From the NCBI GenBank assembly GCA_012032975.1, contig JAAUPU010000081.1:1-8390 (forward strand): 8,390 nucleotides of DNA. Direction: 5' to 3'. Shown piece after piece: positions 1 to 6,180 of the stretch. The notes under the pieces are model-generated. The model searched no databases, was not told where the DNA came from, and worked only from the letters and a program-made list of their open reading frames with translations. A program made the position numbers and the translations under genes. Source of the stretch: Caldilineaceae bacterium (GTDB taxonomy: Bacteria; Chloroflexota; Anaerolineae; Caldilineales; Caldilineaceae). The first letter of the stretch is position 1, and each line of letters begins with the position of its first letter.

Positions 1-1
1 G

Positions 2-466
2 AGCGCGACGGTCTTTCTGCAGCAGCTCGGCCGCGGCCTGCGTCGGAGCCCCAACAAGGCGTGTCTCACGGTCTTGGACTTCATCGGTCGCGCCAACTTC
101 GTGCCGGCCAGGGTCAATGCCAAACGCGAAGATAGCTGGTCGGTGAGCGTGCAAGGCATTAACCTGGAGATCCCGGCGTCGGCGTCGCCCGATCTCAGGT
201 CTGGCGATGAAGCGCTGGTGCTGGCGCGGCCAGAATCGATCCGCCTACATCTTGAGCCGGCGCCATCGGGCCGATCCATCAAAGGCACGGTCCAGCGTAC
301 CTTCTACCTGGGTTCGTTGGCTGAGTATGATATCGAAGTGGGCGGCCAAACCATCTCCGTCGTTCTGCACGATCCCAAGGCTGGCGACCTACATGAACCG
401 GGCGCAACCGTCTACGTCGATTTTCTCGACGCCAATCTCTATCTGCTGCCCAAGAGCAGTGCTTGA
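2..466 (+). CDS. ABC transporter ATP-binding protein, C-terminal TOBE part (5'-truncated by the window edge)
   Basis: This is the end of a nucleotide-binding subunit of an importer of the MalK/PotA/FbpC type; it would hydrolyse ATP on the cytoplasmic face to drive uptake. The catalytic Walker and signature motifs lie outside the window. What is visible is a QQLG segment, then DFIGRANF at about 81-104, which in this family joins the ATPase core to the regulatory beta-barrel. A TOBE-like region follows, with LVLARPESIRL, YLGSLAEYDIEV and VYVDFLDANLYLL. The TOBE_2 style points to polyamine, iron or sugar uptake, but the substrate cannot be read. The frame is open to the left edge, so no start is given; TTG at 74 is internal. 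Residues between QQLG and DFIG do not match the usual pattern well, and frame +1 shows an ERDG motif at 1-12, so small indels near the edge are possible. It converges with fabH. Confidence 0.85.
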   Translation, partial: SATVFLQQLGRGLRRSPNKACLTVLDFIGRANFVPARVNAKREDSWSVSVQGINLEIPASASPDLRSGDEALVLARPESIRLHLEPAPSGRSIKGTVQRTFYLGSLAEYDIEVGGQTISVVLHDPKAGDLHEPGATVYVDFLDANLYLLPKSSA

Positions 467-486
467 GTTGAGCACCTAGTGAATCC

Positions 487-541
487 CGGCGGAAATCCTC
501 ATACAGATCCTACCAGGGGTAGAGATGGCGGATTTCCGTCG
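487..541. other. compound stem-loop downstream of the ABC transporter gene
   Basis: Bases 487-498 pair with 530-541: a 9-bp perfect core (cggaaatcc/ggatttccg) extended to 12 bp with one G-U. The 31-base loop holds a second small hairpin, ctacc-agg-ggtag. A further short hairpin (ggtgt-tg-acacc) follows at 543-554. No T-run follows on either strand, so it is not a classical intrinsic terminator. It lies 20 bases after the ABC gene stop and could stabilise the mRNA 3' end, aid termination, or be a copy of a dispersed palindromic repeat. Confidence 0.5.
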
Positions 542-573
542 TGGTGTTGACACCGAACTGTACTAACAAAAAA

Positions 574-600
574 GCGGCCAGGCATTGAATGCCTGGCCGC
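574..600 (-). terminator. Rho-independent terminator of the fabF-fabH unit
   Basis: A perfect 12-bp inverted repeat (gcggccaggcat / atgcctggccgc) encloses a 3-base loop. Read on the minus strand it is followed directly by six T residues (plus-strand A-run at 568-573). It begins 6 bases after the fabH stop, so it ends that transcript. On the plus strand the downstream bases are only mildly T-rich, so help for the converging ABC gene would be weak. Confidence 0.9.
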
Positions 601-606
601 CTTCGT

Positions 607-1920
607 CTATTCTTCGATCCGTTCTGGAATCGGGGAGGGTGGACTGTTTTCCACCGGTGCCCCCGGCTCTGACCGTGCTGGTGGATCGACGGCATCCTCG
701 GGCAACACGTGATAGACCCAGCGCACCGCGCGACGCCACATACTGCGCGCGGCCGCGGCTTGATAGCCGGCCTGGCGGCGCGTCGTCTTCCACCAGCCCG
801 TTTGCTGTTTTTCGATGGGCACGCTCCATTTGATCGCACACGCACCCCAAGTTAGACCGCCGCCAAAACCGACGAAGACCAGGTTGTAGCCCGGCTTCAC
901 TTTACCAGCTTCGATCGCCTCGCAGAGCGCGATGGGGATGCTTGCGGCGCTGGTGTTGCCATATTTGTCCAGGTTGACAAAGACCTTCTCTTCGGGAATC
1001 TTCAACTGGCGCAGCACGCTGTTCTGCACGATGCGGTAGTTGGCCTGGTGGGGAATCAGCAGATCCACGTCATCTGGTGTCAGTCCGGTTCGCTCCAGCA
1101 CACGCCGGGTGGCGGTTGCCATGACGCGTGTGGCAAAGCGGAAGACCGCCTTGCCATCCATCTTGATATAGTGGCTGCCACTGCTGACCGTCTCTAGGCT
1201 GGCGGGCATGGCGCTGCCACCGGCGGGGATATGCAACACATCTGCACCAGATCCGTCGCTGCCCAGTTCCACCGCGGTGATGCCGCCAGGCACATCGCTG
1301 GCCGCCACCAAGACTGCGCCGGCCCCATCGCCAAACAACACACAAGTGGCTCGGTCGGTCCAGTCGACGATACGGCTCATGGTCTCCGCACCGATCACGA
1401 GCACATACTCGGCGTCTCCAGCCAGGATGTGGCCGCGCGCCATGCTTAGCGCATAGACAAAGCCTGAACAGGCCGCGCTCAGATCGAACGCGCCGGCGTT
1501 GTCTGCGCCGAGCACATCCTGCACAATACTGGCCGTGGAGGGGAAGACATGCTCGGGCGAACTGGTCGCACAGATGATCAGGTCAAGGCGGCTGGGATGC
1601 AGATCGGCCACTTCAAGCGCTTGGCGGGCTGCTTCCGTGGCCAGGGTCGCGGTCGTCTCTTTGGGGTCGGCTGCAACGTGACGTTCTCTAATGCCGGTAC
1701 GGGTACGAATCCATTCGTCGTTGGTATCAACGATCTGCTCCAGGTCATGATTGGTGATCACCTTTTCGGGCACCTGGTAGCCCCACCCGATGATCTGGGC
1801 AAATCTGCCCTCTGTGGCAGCGGAGGAGACGGGCGCGGTTGCGACAGAGTCGCCCACAGGGGGTCGCGCTCCGTTGTGGTTGACCGTCGCCCCTGGCTGG
1901 GGCCCGTGGTTATCGACCAT
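607..1920 (-). CDS. fabH: beta-ketoacyl-ACP synthase III (FabH) with N- and C-terminal extensions
   Basis: FabH condenses an acyl-CoA, usually acetyl-CoA, with malonyl-ACP to begin type II fatty-acid synthesis in the cytoplasm. The core runs from about residue 40 (AQIIGWGYQVPEKV) to 365 (WGACAIKW). The thiolase-fold triad is complete: Cys151 in DLSAACSGF, His291 in LIPHQAN and Asn322 in YGNTSAASIP. DTNDEWIRTRTGIRERH and the glycine-rich GFGGGLTWGA are typical of the family. At 437 residues it is about 100 longer than usual FabH. The excess is a 39-residue Gly/Ala/Pro-rich N-terminal stretch and about 72 residues after the normal end, basic and Trp/Arg-rich first, then acidic and Pro-rich. The ATG at 1920 is supported by GGAGGT five bases upstream. 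It lies 93 bases after fabF on the same strand and ends at a terminator, so co-transcription is likely. Core function is secure; the role of the tails is unknown. Confidence 0.95.
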   Translation of the reverse strand: MVDNHGPQPGATVNHNGARPPVGDSVATAPVSSAATEGRFAQIIGWGYQVPEKVITNHDLEQIVDTNDEWIRTRTGIRERHVAADPKETTATLATEAARQALEVADLHPSRLDLIICATSSPEHVFPSTASIVQDVLGADNAGAFDLSAACSGFVYALSMARGHILAGDAEYVLVIGAETMSRIVDWTDRATCVLFGDGAGAVLVAASDVPGGITAVELGSDGSGADVLHIPAGGSAMPASLETVSSGSHYIKMDGKAVFRFATRVMATATRRVLERTGLTPDDVDLLIPHQANYRIVQNSVLRQLKIPEEKVFVNLDKYGNTSAASIPIALCEAIEAGKVKPGYNLVFVGFGGGLTWGACAIKWSVPIEKQQTGWWKTTRRQAGYQAAAARSMWRRAVRWVYHVLPEDAVDPPARSEPGAPVENSPPSPIPERIEE

Positions 1921-1925
1921 CTGCC

Positions 1926-1931
1926 ACCTCC
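1926..1931 (-). promoter_or_regulatory. Shine-Dalgarno site fixing the fabH start
   Basis: The minus strand reads GGAGGT with 5 bases before the ATG at 1920. This near-perfect site supports translation of the unusual N-terminal extension instead of an internal start next to the conserved core. Confidence 0.7.
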
Positions 1932-2013
1932 ATCACCTTGCTCGCCGTGACTGTCATCGTCCCGCCCATCGGCGTTCTTGCAGCCACTGCAGACGACGCT
2001 CGGAAAAGCCCGG

Positions 2014-3309
2014 TCACGCCGTCTGCCCGTTGAAACGACGCAACATCAGACATGCATTGTGGCCGCCAAAGCCAAAGCTGTTGCTCAATGTCACATTGAC
2101 ATCGGCGACGAGGGGCACATCGGGGGTGTAGTTCAGGTCGCATTCCGGGTCCGGCTCGAAGAGATTCATGGTTGGCGGAATGATGCCTTCCTGGATGACC
2201 TTGGCGCAGACGATGGCCTCGATGGCGCCAGCTCCGCCAAGCAGATGCCCCAACATGCTCTTGGTGCTGCTGATCTTTACATTGTAGGCATGTTCGCCCA
2301 TCACCTGTTTGATCGCCAGGGTTTCGATGGGGTCGTTGAGACGGGTCGCCGTGCCATGAGCATTGATATAGTCGACTTCGGTCGGCGCGACACCATATTC
2401 CTGGGCTTTGCGCAACGCCATCTTCATGGCATCCACCGCGCCCCGGCCATTCTCGTGGGGTGCGGCCATGCTATAGGCATCGGCGCTGCTCCCATAGCCG
2501 ATCACCTCGCCGTAGATGCGCGCACCACGCGCTCGAGCGTGTTCCTCCGTCTCCATGACCAGGATCGCGCCCCCTTCGCTCATGACAAAACCATCGCGAT
2601 CGGCGCTGAAGGGACGACATGCCGTGGCTGGGTCATCATTACGTTGGCTCAGTGCGCCCATGATGCCAAAACCAGAAATCACGATTGGCAGCAAGGCCGC
2701 TTCTGCGCCGCCCACGAGCATGACGTCCGCGTCGCCACGGCGCAAGACCTCGAACGCCTCGCCGCAGGCCGAGGTGCCGCTGGCACAAGCGCTCACCACT
2801 GCGTGGTTGGGGCCATGAAGGCCATATTCGATGGCGATCCTGCCGGCCACGCTGTCGATCAACATGTTGGGGATCATGAATGGACTGACACGACGCAGAC
2901 CCCGCTCATCCGCGGTCTTCTGGTTCTCTAGCGTGGTATGAATGCCGCCCACACCGCTGCCGATGATTACGCCGATACGATGGGATTCCTCAACAGCAAA
3001 GTCGAGCTTGGCATCTTCCACCGCTTCTTTGCTTGCGGCCAACGCAAACTGAATATACGGATCCGTGCGTCGCGCTTCCTTGCGATCCATATAGTCTTCA
3101 GCGTCGAAATTGCGCACTTCGCCAGCAAAGGTGGTGCGCAGATCAGAGGTATCGAATCGGCTGATATAGTCGATGCCCGAACGTCCAGCCAACAGCGCGT
3201 CCCAAGTCTGTTGCACGGTCAGGCCCAATGGCGTGATGGCGCCCATGCCCGTGATCACAACTCGTTGCGAGGGAGGCATCTGCCCTGCCTCATTCGTGTT
3301 CCCATTCAT
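2014..3309 (-). CDS. fabF: beta-ketoacyl-ACP synthase II (FabF)
   Basis: FabF elongates acyl-ACP by decarboxylative Claisen condensation with malonyl-ACP in type II fatty-acid synthesis. The N-terminus has RVVITGMGAITPLG. The Cys-His-His catalytic set is present: Cys175 in VVSACASGTSA, His318 in INAHGTAT and His355 in STKSMLGHLLGGAG, with the conserved Lys350 before it. NSFGFGGHNA (410-419) near the C-terminus is the usual glycine-rich loop. Length (431 residues) is close to the family norm of about 410-420. The ATG at 3309 has only a weak ribosome site. An in-frame ATG at 3279 (MPPSQRVVITG) has GAGG eight bases upstream and gives a more typical N-terminus, so the true start may be 3279. It precedes fabH in a probable two-gene unit; no acpP, fabD or fabG is adjacent here. 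Confidence 0.95.
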   Translation of the reverse strand: MNGNTNEAGQMPPSQRVVITGMGAITPLGLTVQQTWDALLAGRSGIDYISRFDTSDLRTTFAGEVRNFDAEDYMDRKEARRTDPYIQFALAASKEAVEDAKLDFAVEESHRIGVIIGSGVGGIHTTLENQKTADERGLRRVSPFMIPNMLIDSVAGRIAIEYGLHGPNHAVVSACASGTSACGEAFEVLRRGDADVMLVGGAEAALLPIVISGFGIMGALSQRNDDPATACRPFSADRDGFVMSEGGAILVMETEEHARARGARIYGEVIGYGSSADAYSMAAPHENGRGAVDAMKMALRKAQEYGVAPTEVDYINAHGTATRLNDPIETLAIKQVMGEHAYNVKISSTKSMLGHLLGGAGAIEAIVCAKVIQEGIIPPTMNLFEPDPECDLNYTPDVPLVADVNVTLSNSFGFGGHNACLMLRRFNGQTA

Positions 3310-3323
3310 AGTGATTGCTCAAC

Positions 3324-3335
3324 TTTTCTAGAAAA
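3324..3335. promoter_or_regulatory. 12-bp palindrome just upstream of fabF (possible operator)
   Basis: TTTTCTAGAAAA is a perfect palindrome centred about 20 bases before the fabF ATG at 3309. Its position suits an operator or leader element controlling fabF-fabH. It does not match the known FapR or FabT operator consensus as I recall them. AT-rich palindromes of this size can arise by chance, so a regulatory role is only a suggestion. Confidence 0.3.
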
Positions 3336-3379
3336 AATTGCCATATCCTGGATAAAAAGCCCAAATTCTATAATTGTGC

Positions 3380-3417
3380 CCGACCTGGATCCGCCTCAAA
3401 AGGGGCGCGTAGGTCGG
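3380..3417. other. two-tier stem-loop in the fabF upstream region
   Basis: Outer arms ccgacct/aggtcgg (7 bp, 3380-3386 and 3411-3417) enclose an inner stem cgcctc-aaaa-ggggcg (3392-3407, one G-U). It lies about 70-110 bases upstream of fabF. A possible minus-strand -10 (TATAGA, 3367-3372) sits between it and the gene but has no good -35 partner. The structure could be a leader RNA fold if transcription starts further upstream, or a DNA site. Confidence 0.35.
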
Positions 3418-3479
3418 CTCTTGAATTCATCGGGCGTAGATTGCACAATAGGAATAACACGCAGCCCGCCCGAAAGTTG

Positions 3480-3528
3480 CGGGTCGCGACCCGTCTGATG
3501 AAGTGGCGCCGACCGTCTGTTCAGACGG
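3480..3528 (-). terminator. paired GC palindromes after the PA14 gene; possible terminator
   Basis: Two elements lie between the stop of the PA14 gene and fabF. One is a 16-base hairpin, ccgtctg-tt-cagacgg, at 3513-3528, 17 bases past the stop; the other is a perfect 14-bp palindrome, cgggtcgcgacccg, at 3480-3493. Neither is followed by a T-run on the minus strand, so intrinsic termination is not clear. They may separate the PA14 transcript from the fabF transcript or protect a 3' end. Confidence 0.35.
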
Positions 3529-3545
3529 GGAATCTGCCTGCACGG

Positions 3546-4811
3546 CTATTGTACATCCTGGGAAGCGCTGTCCAAATACCACCAGAAACGCAACGAAGCG
3601 AGGCCGGTGCGTTCGTAATATTCGACACGGATGGTATGTTCACCTGCGCCAATGCCGATGACGCGGTTGCTCAACTCTTTGTAGCCATCGCGCCAACTAT
3701 CGATGACCAAGAGGTCGTTGAGATAGAGCCTCACGCCATCGTCCGCAACGACCCGAAAATAGTAGTCTCCACCCGCAAACCGGAAGCGACCGACCCAACG
3801 CGCAGACCAGAAATCTGTGCCGACGCTGCTGCCCACTGCCGGTCCGCCGTAGCCCCAGTTGTAGTCCAGCGGCAAGACCCCTCTCGGTTCACCCTGGATC
3901 AAAACCGGCGATCCACGCAGATCGGTTCCTGTGAAATATTCGGCATTCCACTCTGGCGATAAGCCGACATACTCAAAGTCGAAGCGGATATGGGCAAGCC
4001 CACTGGCCTCGTAATACTCTATGCGCAAGTCGTGTAGACCGGAGAGCGTGCGCCCGACGATATAGGACTGATTGCTCGAGCCGTGCCATTCGTCGACCAA
4101 TGGTTCGTTGTCCAGCCAAACGCGCACGCCGTCGTCTGCGCGGACCGTGAAGCGATAGTAGCCGGCAGGGCTAAAATCTAGCCGGCGTTCGAAGCGAGCC
4201 GAGAAATTATTGTCTGCCACGCTGATTGACGGAGACTCCACTCCCCAGTCCAGATCGAGGTTTGCGAGAGCAGTGGACCAAACCGGCGCGCCGGCCAGTT
4301 GGCCATTGTTAAAATATGCGGCCTGCCACACATTGGACTGACCCGGTGTCGGCGTCGGTGTGAGTGGCGGCGCCGTGGGCGTGGGGGGCAACGGTGCGGG
4401 CGTACCCGTGGGATCGACCGGCTGAGCAGACGCTACGCGCACGCCATAGATGTCGCCATCCACTGTCACCAGACGCGCATCGATCCAGCCGCGTACATCG
4501 CCCGCACAGGCCAACTGCCACCAACTGGCGTCGAGATTGCGCCCAATCAGATCGCAGAGCTGCCCCTGCACAATCTGTCCCACGCGCGGATAGATTCGGT
4601 CTGGCCCATCATAGAGATTGACCAGCGTGAATTTCCCGATGGCAACCGGAGGGGGCGGTTCAGTTCTAAAGCCAACAGGCCCAGACTCCATCAGTCCGCT
4701 GGCGACGAGTAGCCCATCCACATTCCCATCTGCGTCTGGGTAGAGAGCACCCCAGACCTTTACAGCCACCGGCGGCTTCAAATTTCGCAGACGTACGAGG
4801 CCCACCTCCAC
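3546..4811 (-). CDS. secreted protein with SH3-like domain, Pro/Thr linker and two PA14 domains (C-terminal part of a split gene)
   Basis: Residues 1-42 complete a short beta-rich domain begun in the upstream reading frame. Residues about 60-116 resemble a bacterial SH3 domain (VGQIVQGQLCDLIG, SWWQLACAGDVRGWIDARLV). Residues 133-158 form a Pro/Thr-rich linker. Two PA14 domains follow, at about 162-282 and 287-413, each with the hallmark ADDGVR motif (225-230 and 356-361) and a following W-rich strand (VDEWHG, IDSWRDG). PA14 domains commonly bind carbohydrate in glycosidases and adhesins. No catalytic domain is visible, so a surface sugar-binding or adhesion role is inferred. The GTG at 4811 is only where the open frame begins; no ribosome site supports it. 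Restoring one base at 4816-4818 joins this frame to 4778-5110 as one 521-residue protein. Confidence 0.8.
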   Translation of the reverse strand: MEVGLVRLRNLKPPVAVKVWGALYPDADGNVDGLLVASGLMESGPVGFRTEPPPPVAIGKFTLVNLYDGPDRIYPRVGQIVQGQLCDLIGRNLDASWWQLACAGDVRGWIDARLVTVDGDIYGVRVASAQPVDPTGTPAPLPPTPTAPPLTPTPTPGQSNVWQAAYFNNGQLAGAPVWSTALANLDLDWGVESPSISVADNNFSARFERRLDFSPAGYYRFTVRADDGVRVWLDNEPLVDEWHGSSNQSYIVGRTLSGLHDLRIEYYEASGLAHIRFDFEYVGLSPEWNAEYFTGTDLRGSPVLIQGEPRGVLPLDYNWGYGGPAVGSSVGTDFWSARWVGRFRFAGGDYYFRVVADDGVRLYLNDLLVIDSWRDGYKELSNRVIGIGAGEHTIRVEYYERTGLASLRFWWYLDSASQDVQ

Positions 4812-5110
4812 TTCCGGGTCGCGCCGACGATGCCGTACACATGGCCATCAATCGTCAGAAAATAGCTATCGAACTGCCGGCCCAACGCGCTCTCCAAACG
4901 ACCGAGCTGGCCAAAGATTTGTGCGGCGTTTGTTGGTGGAGGGAGGGGGGTTGCCGCAGACTCAAAGTTGCTGAGCAACGGTATGTAGATCACGTTACGA
5001 CTCTTGTCGTTCTGTCTTGTCGTTTGCGCCAGCGCTGGCAGAGCGCCAGACAGCATGATCAGCACGGCCAACCCCAAGAGACAGATAAGTTGTCGCATCA
5101 TTTGTCGCAC
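4778..5110 (-). CDS. signal peptide and N-terminal part of the split SH3/PA14 protein
   Basis: This frame starts with a signal peptide: basic MRQMMRQ, a hydrophobic core LICLLGLAVLIML, and a probable signal peptidase I site after ALA (residue 28 when counted from 5110). There is no lipobox cysteine at the cleavage site. Start GTG at 5110 is chosen because GGGGAG lies six bases upstream; the open frame reaches an ATG at 5152, but that start has no such site and sits at the expected transcription start. The mature part holds a Pro-rich stretch and DSYFLTIDGHVYGIVGA, a motif echoed in the downstream frame as LVTVDGDIYGVRVA. After GAT the frame turns into unlikely sequence (RKWRW...) and stops at 4778, overlapping the next frame by 34 bases. 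It is therefore best read as the front of one gene ending at 3546. Confidence 0.7.
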   Translation of the reverse strand: MRQMMRQLICLLGLAVLIMLSGALPALAQTTRQNDKSRNVIYIPLLSNFESAATPLPPPTNAAQIFGQLGRLESALGRQFDSYFLTIDGHVYGIVGATRKWRWASYVCEI

Positions 5111-5161
5111 AACATTCTCCCCGACATAGTGGCCGAAAACGAACACGTTCACACAACCATC

Positions 5162-5191
5162 ATTCTAGACCGTTCCGGGGCTTCTTTGCAA
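5162..5191 (-). promoter_or_regulatory. candidate sigma70-type promoter for the PA14 gene
   Basis: On the minus strand a -35 box TTGCAA (5186-5191) and a -10 box TAGAAT (5162-5167) are 18 bases apart. Transcription would begin near 5155, giving a leader of about 45 bases before the GTG at 5110. The boxes match consensus moderately, so this is a plausible but unproven promoter. Confidence 0.4.
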
Positions 5192-5294
5192 CCGTCCCAA
5201 AATTTTATGTCAATTCACGGCCTCCTCGTCGAACGGAGCATCTGCCCAGTGGCTTCAGCGACTTGCCAACGGTTGCGGGACGGCTGCATGGCAG

Positions 5295-5323
5295 TTGACA
5301 TCAAGCACCGCAAAATCTATACT
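5295..5323 (+). promoter_or_regulatory. strong sigma70-type promoter for the lipoprotein cluster
   Basis: A perfect -35 TTGACA (5295-5300) is followed after exactly 17 bases by -10 TATACT (5318-5323), close to consensus. Transcription should start near 5330, leaving a leader of about 100 bases before the ATG at 5433. A second TTGACA (5323-5328) overlaps the -10 but has no -10 partner of its own. Confidence 0.75.
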
Positions 5324-5432
5324 TGACACATCCCTCTGCAATGGGGTTGCCAAGACGATCCTTACCTACCCGCATAAGCATTCGCGATTGGTTGCTCAAT
5401 CCGTTTCAAAGTAGAAAAGTGGAGAGAACCGC

Positions 5433-5677
5433 ATGTATCCACGTAGCCTTCTCGCCTGCATTGTCCTGCTCCTGTTTTCGCTTGTCTTTTCGGCTTGTGT
5501 TCCCGGTCAATCTGGCACGGCTACCTTTGCGTTGCCAGATGGTTCCCAGGTTCACGCACTCGGTGAGAATCTTGTGGAGTTCAGCTACAAAGTGCAGAGC
5601 GAAGTTGGAAAATCACCACTGAGCAAGAGTTTGGCTTCTACTACAAGTTTCGTACGTTTGAAACGGGAACAGAATAG
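5433..5677 (+). CDS. mini-lipoprotein 1, apparently frameshifted
   Basis: I do not recognise a named family. The protein starts MYPRSLLACI, has a hydrophobic signal and a lipobox FSAC with Cys22, so a lipid-anchored surface location is predicted. Start ATG 5433 has GGAG eight bases upstream. The mature part contains LPDGSQV and LVEFSYKV. The literal frame runs on to 5774, overlapping the next gene by 89 bases with sequence that looks out of frame. Restoring one A in the AAAA run at 5609-5612 gives instead TTEQEFGFYYKFRTFETGTE and a stop at 5677, eight bases before the next start. This ending matches the C-terminal motif of the three following genes, and the restored protein is 81 residues. 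The given end assumes that correction. It is either a sequencing indel or a recently broken gene. It is first in the cluster behind the 5295-5323 promoter. Confidence 0.65.
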
Positions 5678-5685
5678 GGGGAACC

Positions 5686-6009
5686 ATGCACACGCATCGC
5701 CTGCTCTGGCCTGTCCTATTGCTTTGGATCGCCGGCATCCTCCTTCTTGGCGCATGCGCGCCGATTGGATCTGATTCCACCGGCGAATCGCTGGTCGGAA
5801 GCGCCTCTGGGACAAGTCTACAAGTGAGGACGTCCGGCAGCGGAGGTAAAAGCCTGTTGGGGGGTGCGCTGGCATTGCGCGCCAGGATGGCACAGAGCGT
5901 TGAGGTTATCTACAGCGTGGTTTCGCCGCCCGACGAAACCACGACGTCAAGTCGTCAAGTGCTGATCGTGCGTTATTCGCAGGAGCCTGTGACCACGCGA
6001 GACCGATAA
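5686..6009 (+). CDS. mini-lipoprotein 2
   Basis: A 107-residue predicted lipoprotein of unknown function. It has a hydrophobic signal with lipobox LLGAC (Cys24), then a Gly/Ser-rich stretch of about 40 residues that looks flexible (28-60). A short beta-rich C-terminal part follows, with SVEVIYSV (71-78) and QVLIVRYSQEP (91-101). The last part resembles the ends of the neighbouring small lipoproteins, most closely gene 4 (SVEVVY ... FMFRFTSEP). The ATG has AGGGGG four bases upstream, and this site overlaps the corrected stop of gene 1, so the two are probably co-translated. No catalytic motif is visible; a small envelope or adaptor protein is a guess. Confidence 0.75.
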   Translation: MHTHRLLWPVLLLWIAGILLLGACAPIGSDSTGESLVGSASGTSLQVRTSGSGGKSLLGGALALRARMAQSVEVIYSVVSPPDETTTSSRQVLIVRYSQEPVTTRDR

Positions 6010-6091
6010 TCAGGCCGCAAATCAGAGTGGGTTCCAACCTTGTAGCAATTGCTGAATCAACAGCCACGAATAATGGAATGACAAGGAGAAG

Positions 6092-6113
6092 GGGTAAGCC
6101 TGGGTCGTTACCC
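6092..6113. other. small hairpin between mini-lipoproteins 2 and 3
   Basis: Arms gggtaa/ttaccc (6 bp) with a 10-base loop sit in the 171-base gap between genes 2 and 3. No T-run follows, so it is not an intrinsic terminator. It may be a weak attenuating or stabilising structure in a continuous transcript. The rest of the gap (6010-6180) shows no convincing promoter. Confidence 0.25.
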
Positions 6114-6180
6114 TATCAGCATGTCAGCAGTTCATGATCCTTGGTCTGGCAATGGGTATTATTCTCGAGGGGGTGAAACA

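Larger units (their letters stand above)
5111..5432. other. 322-base divergent intergenic region
   Basis: This stretch separates the PA14 gene (minus) from the lipoprotein genes (plus). It holds the ribosome site of the PA14 gene (5117-5122), a moderate minus-strand promoter (5162-5191), a near-consensus plus-strand promoter (5295-5323) and a plus-strand leader of about 100 bases ending in GGAG at 5421-5424. I see no convincing coding sequence, RNA gene or long inverted repeat in it. Confidence 0.6.

Noticed and set aside
1978..2931. Long plus-strand open frame (317 residues) opposite fabF
   Set aside because: It lies wholly in the antisense frame of a clearly conserved gene, is rich in His/Asp/Ala as mirror frames are, and has no recognisable domain.
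5609..5612. Phase variation by slippage at the AAAA run
   Set aside because: Phase-variable tracts are usually much longer; four bases (and three at 4816-4818) are too short to slip at useful rates.
5433..5774. Reading mini-lipoprotein 1 literally as 113 residues
   Set aside because: The last 55 or so residues overlap the next gene and look out of frame, while a one-base correction gives a family-matching end and natural spacing.
6157..6162. TATTAT as a -10 box for mini-lipoprotein 3
   Set aside because: There is no -35 partner at proper spacing, and transcription would start inside the ribosome site at 6167-6173.
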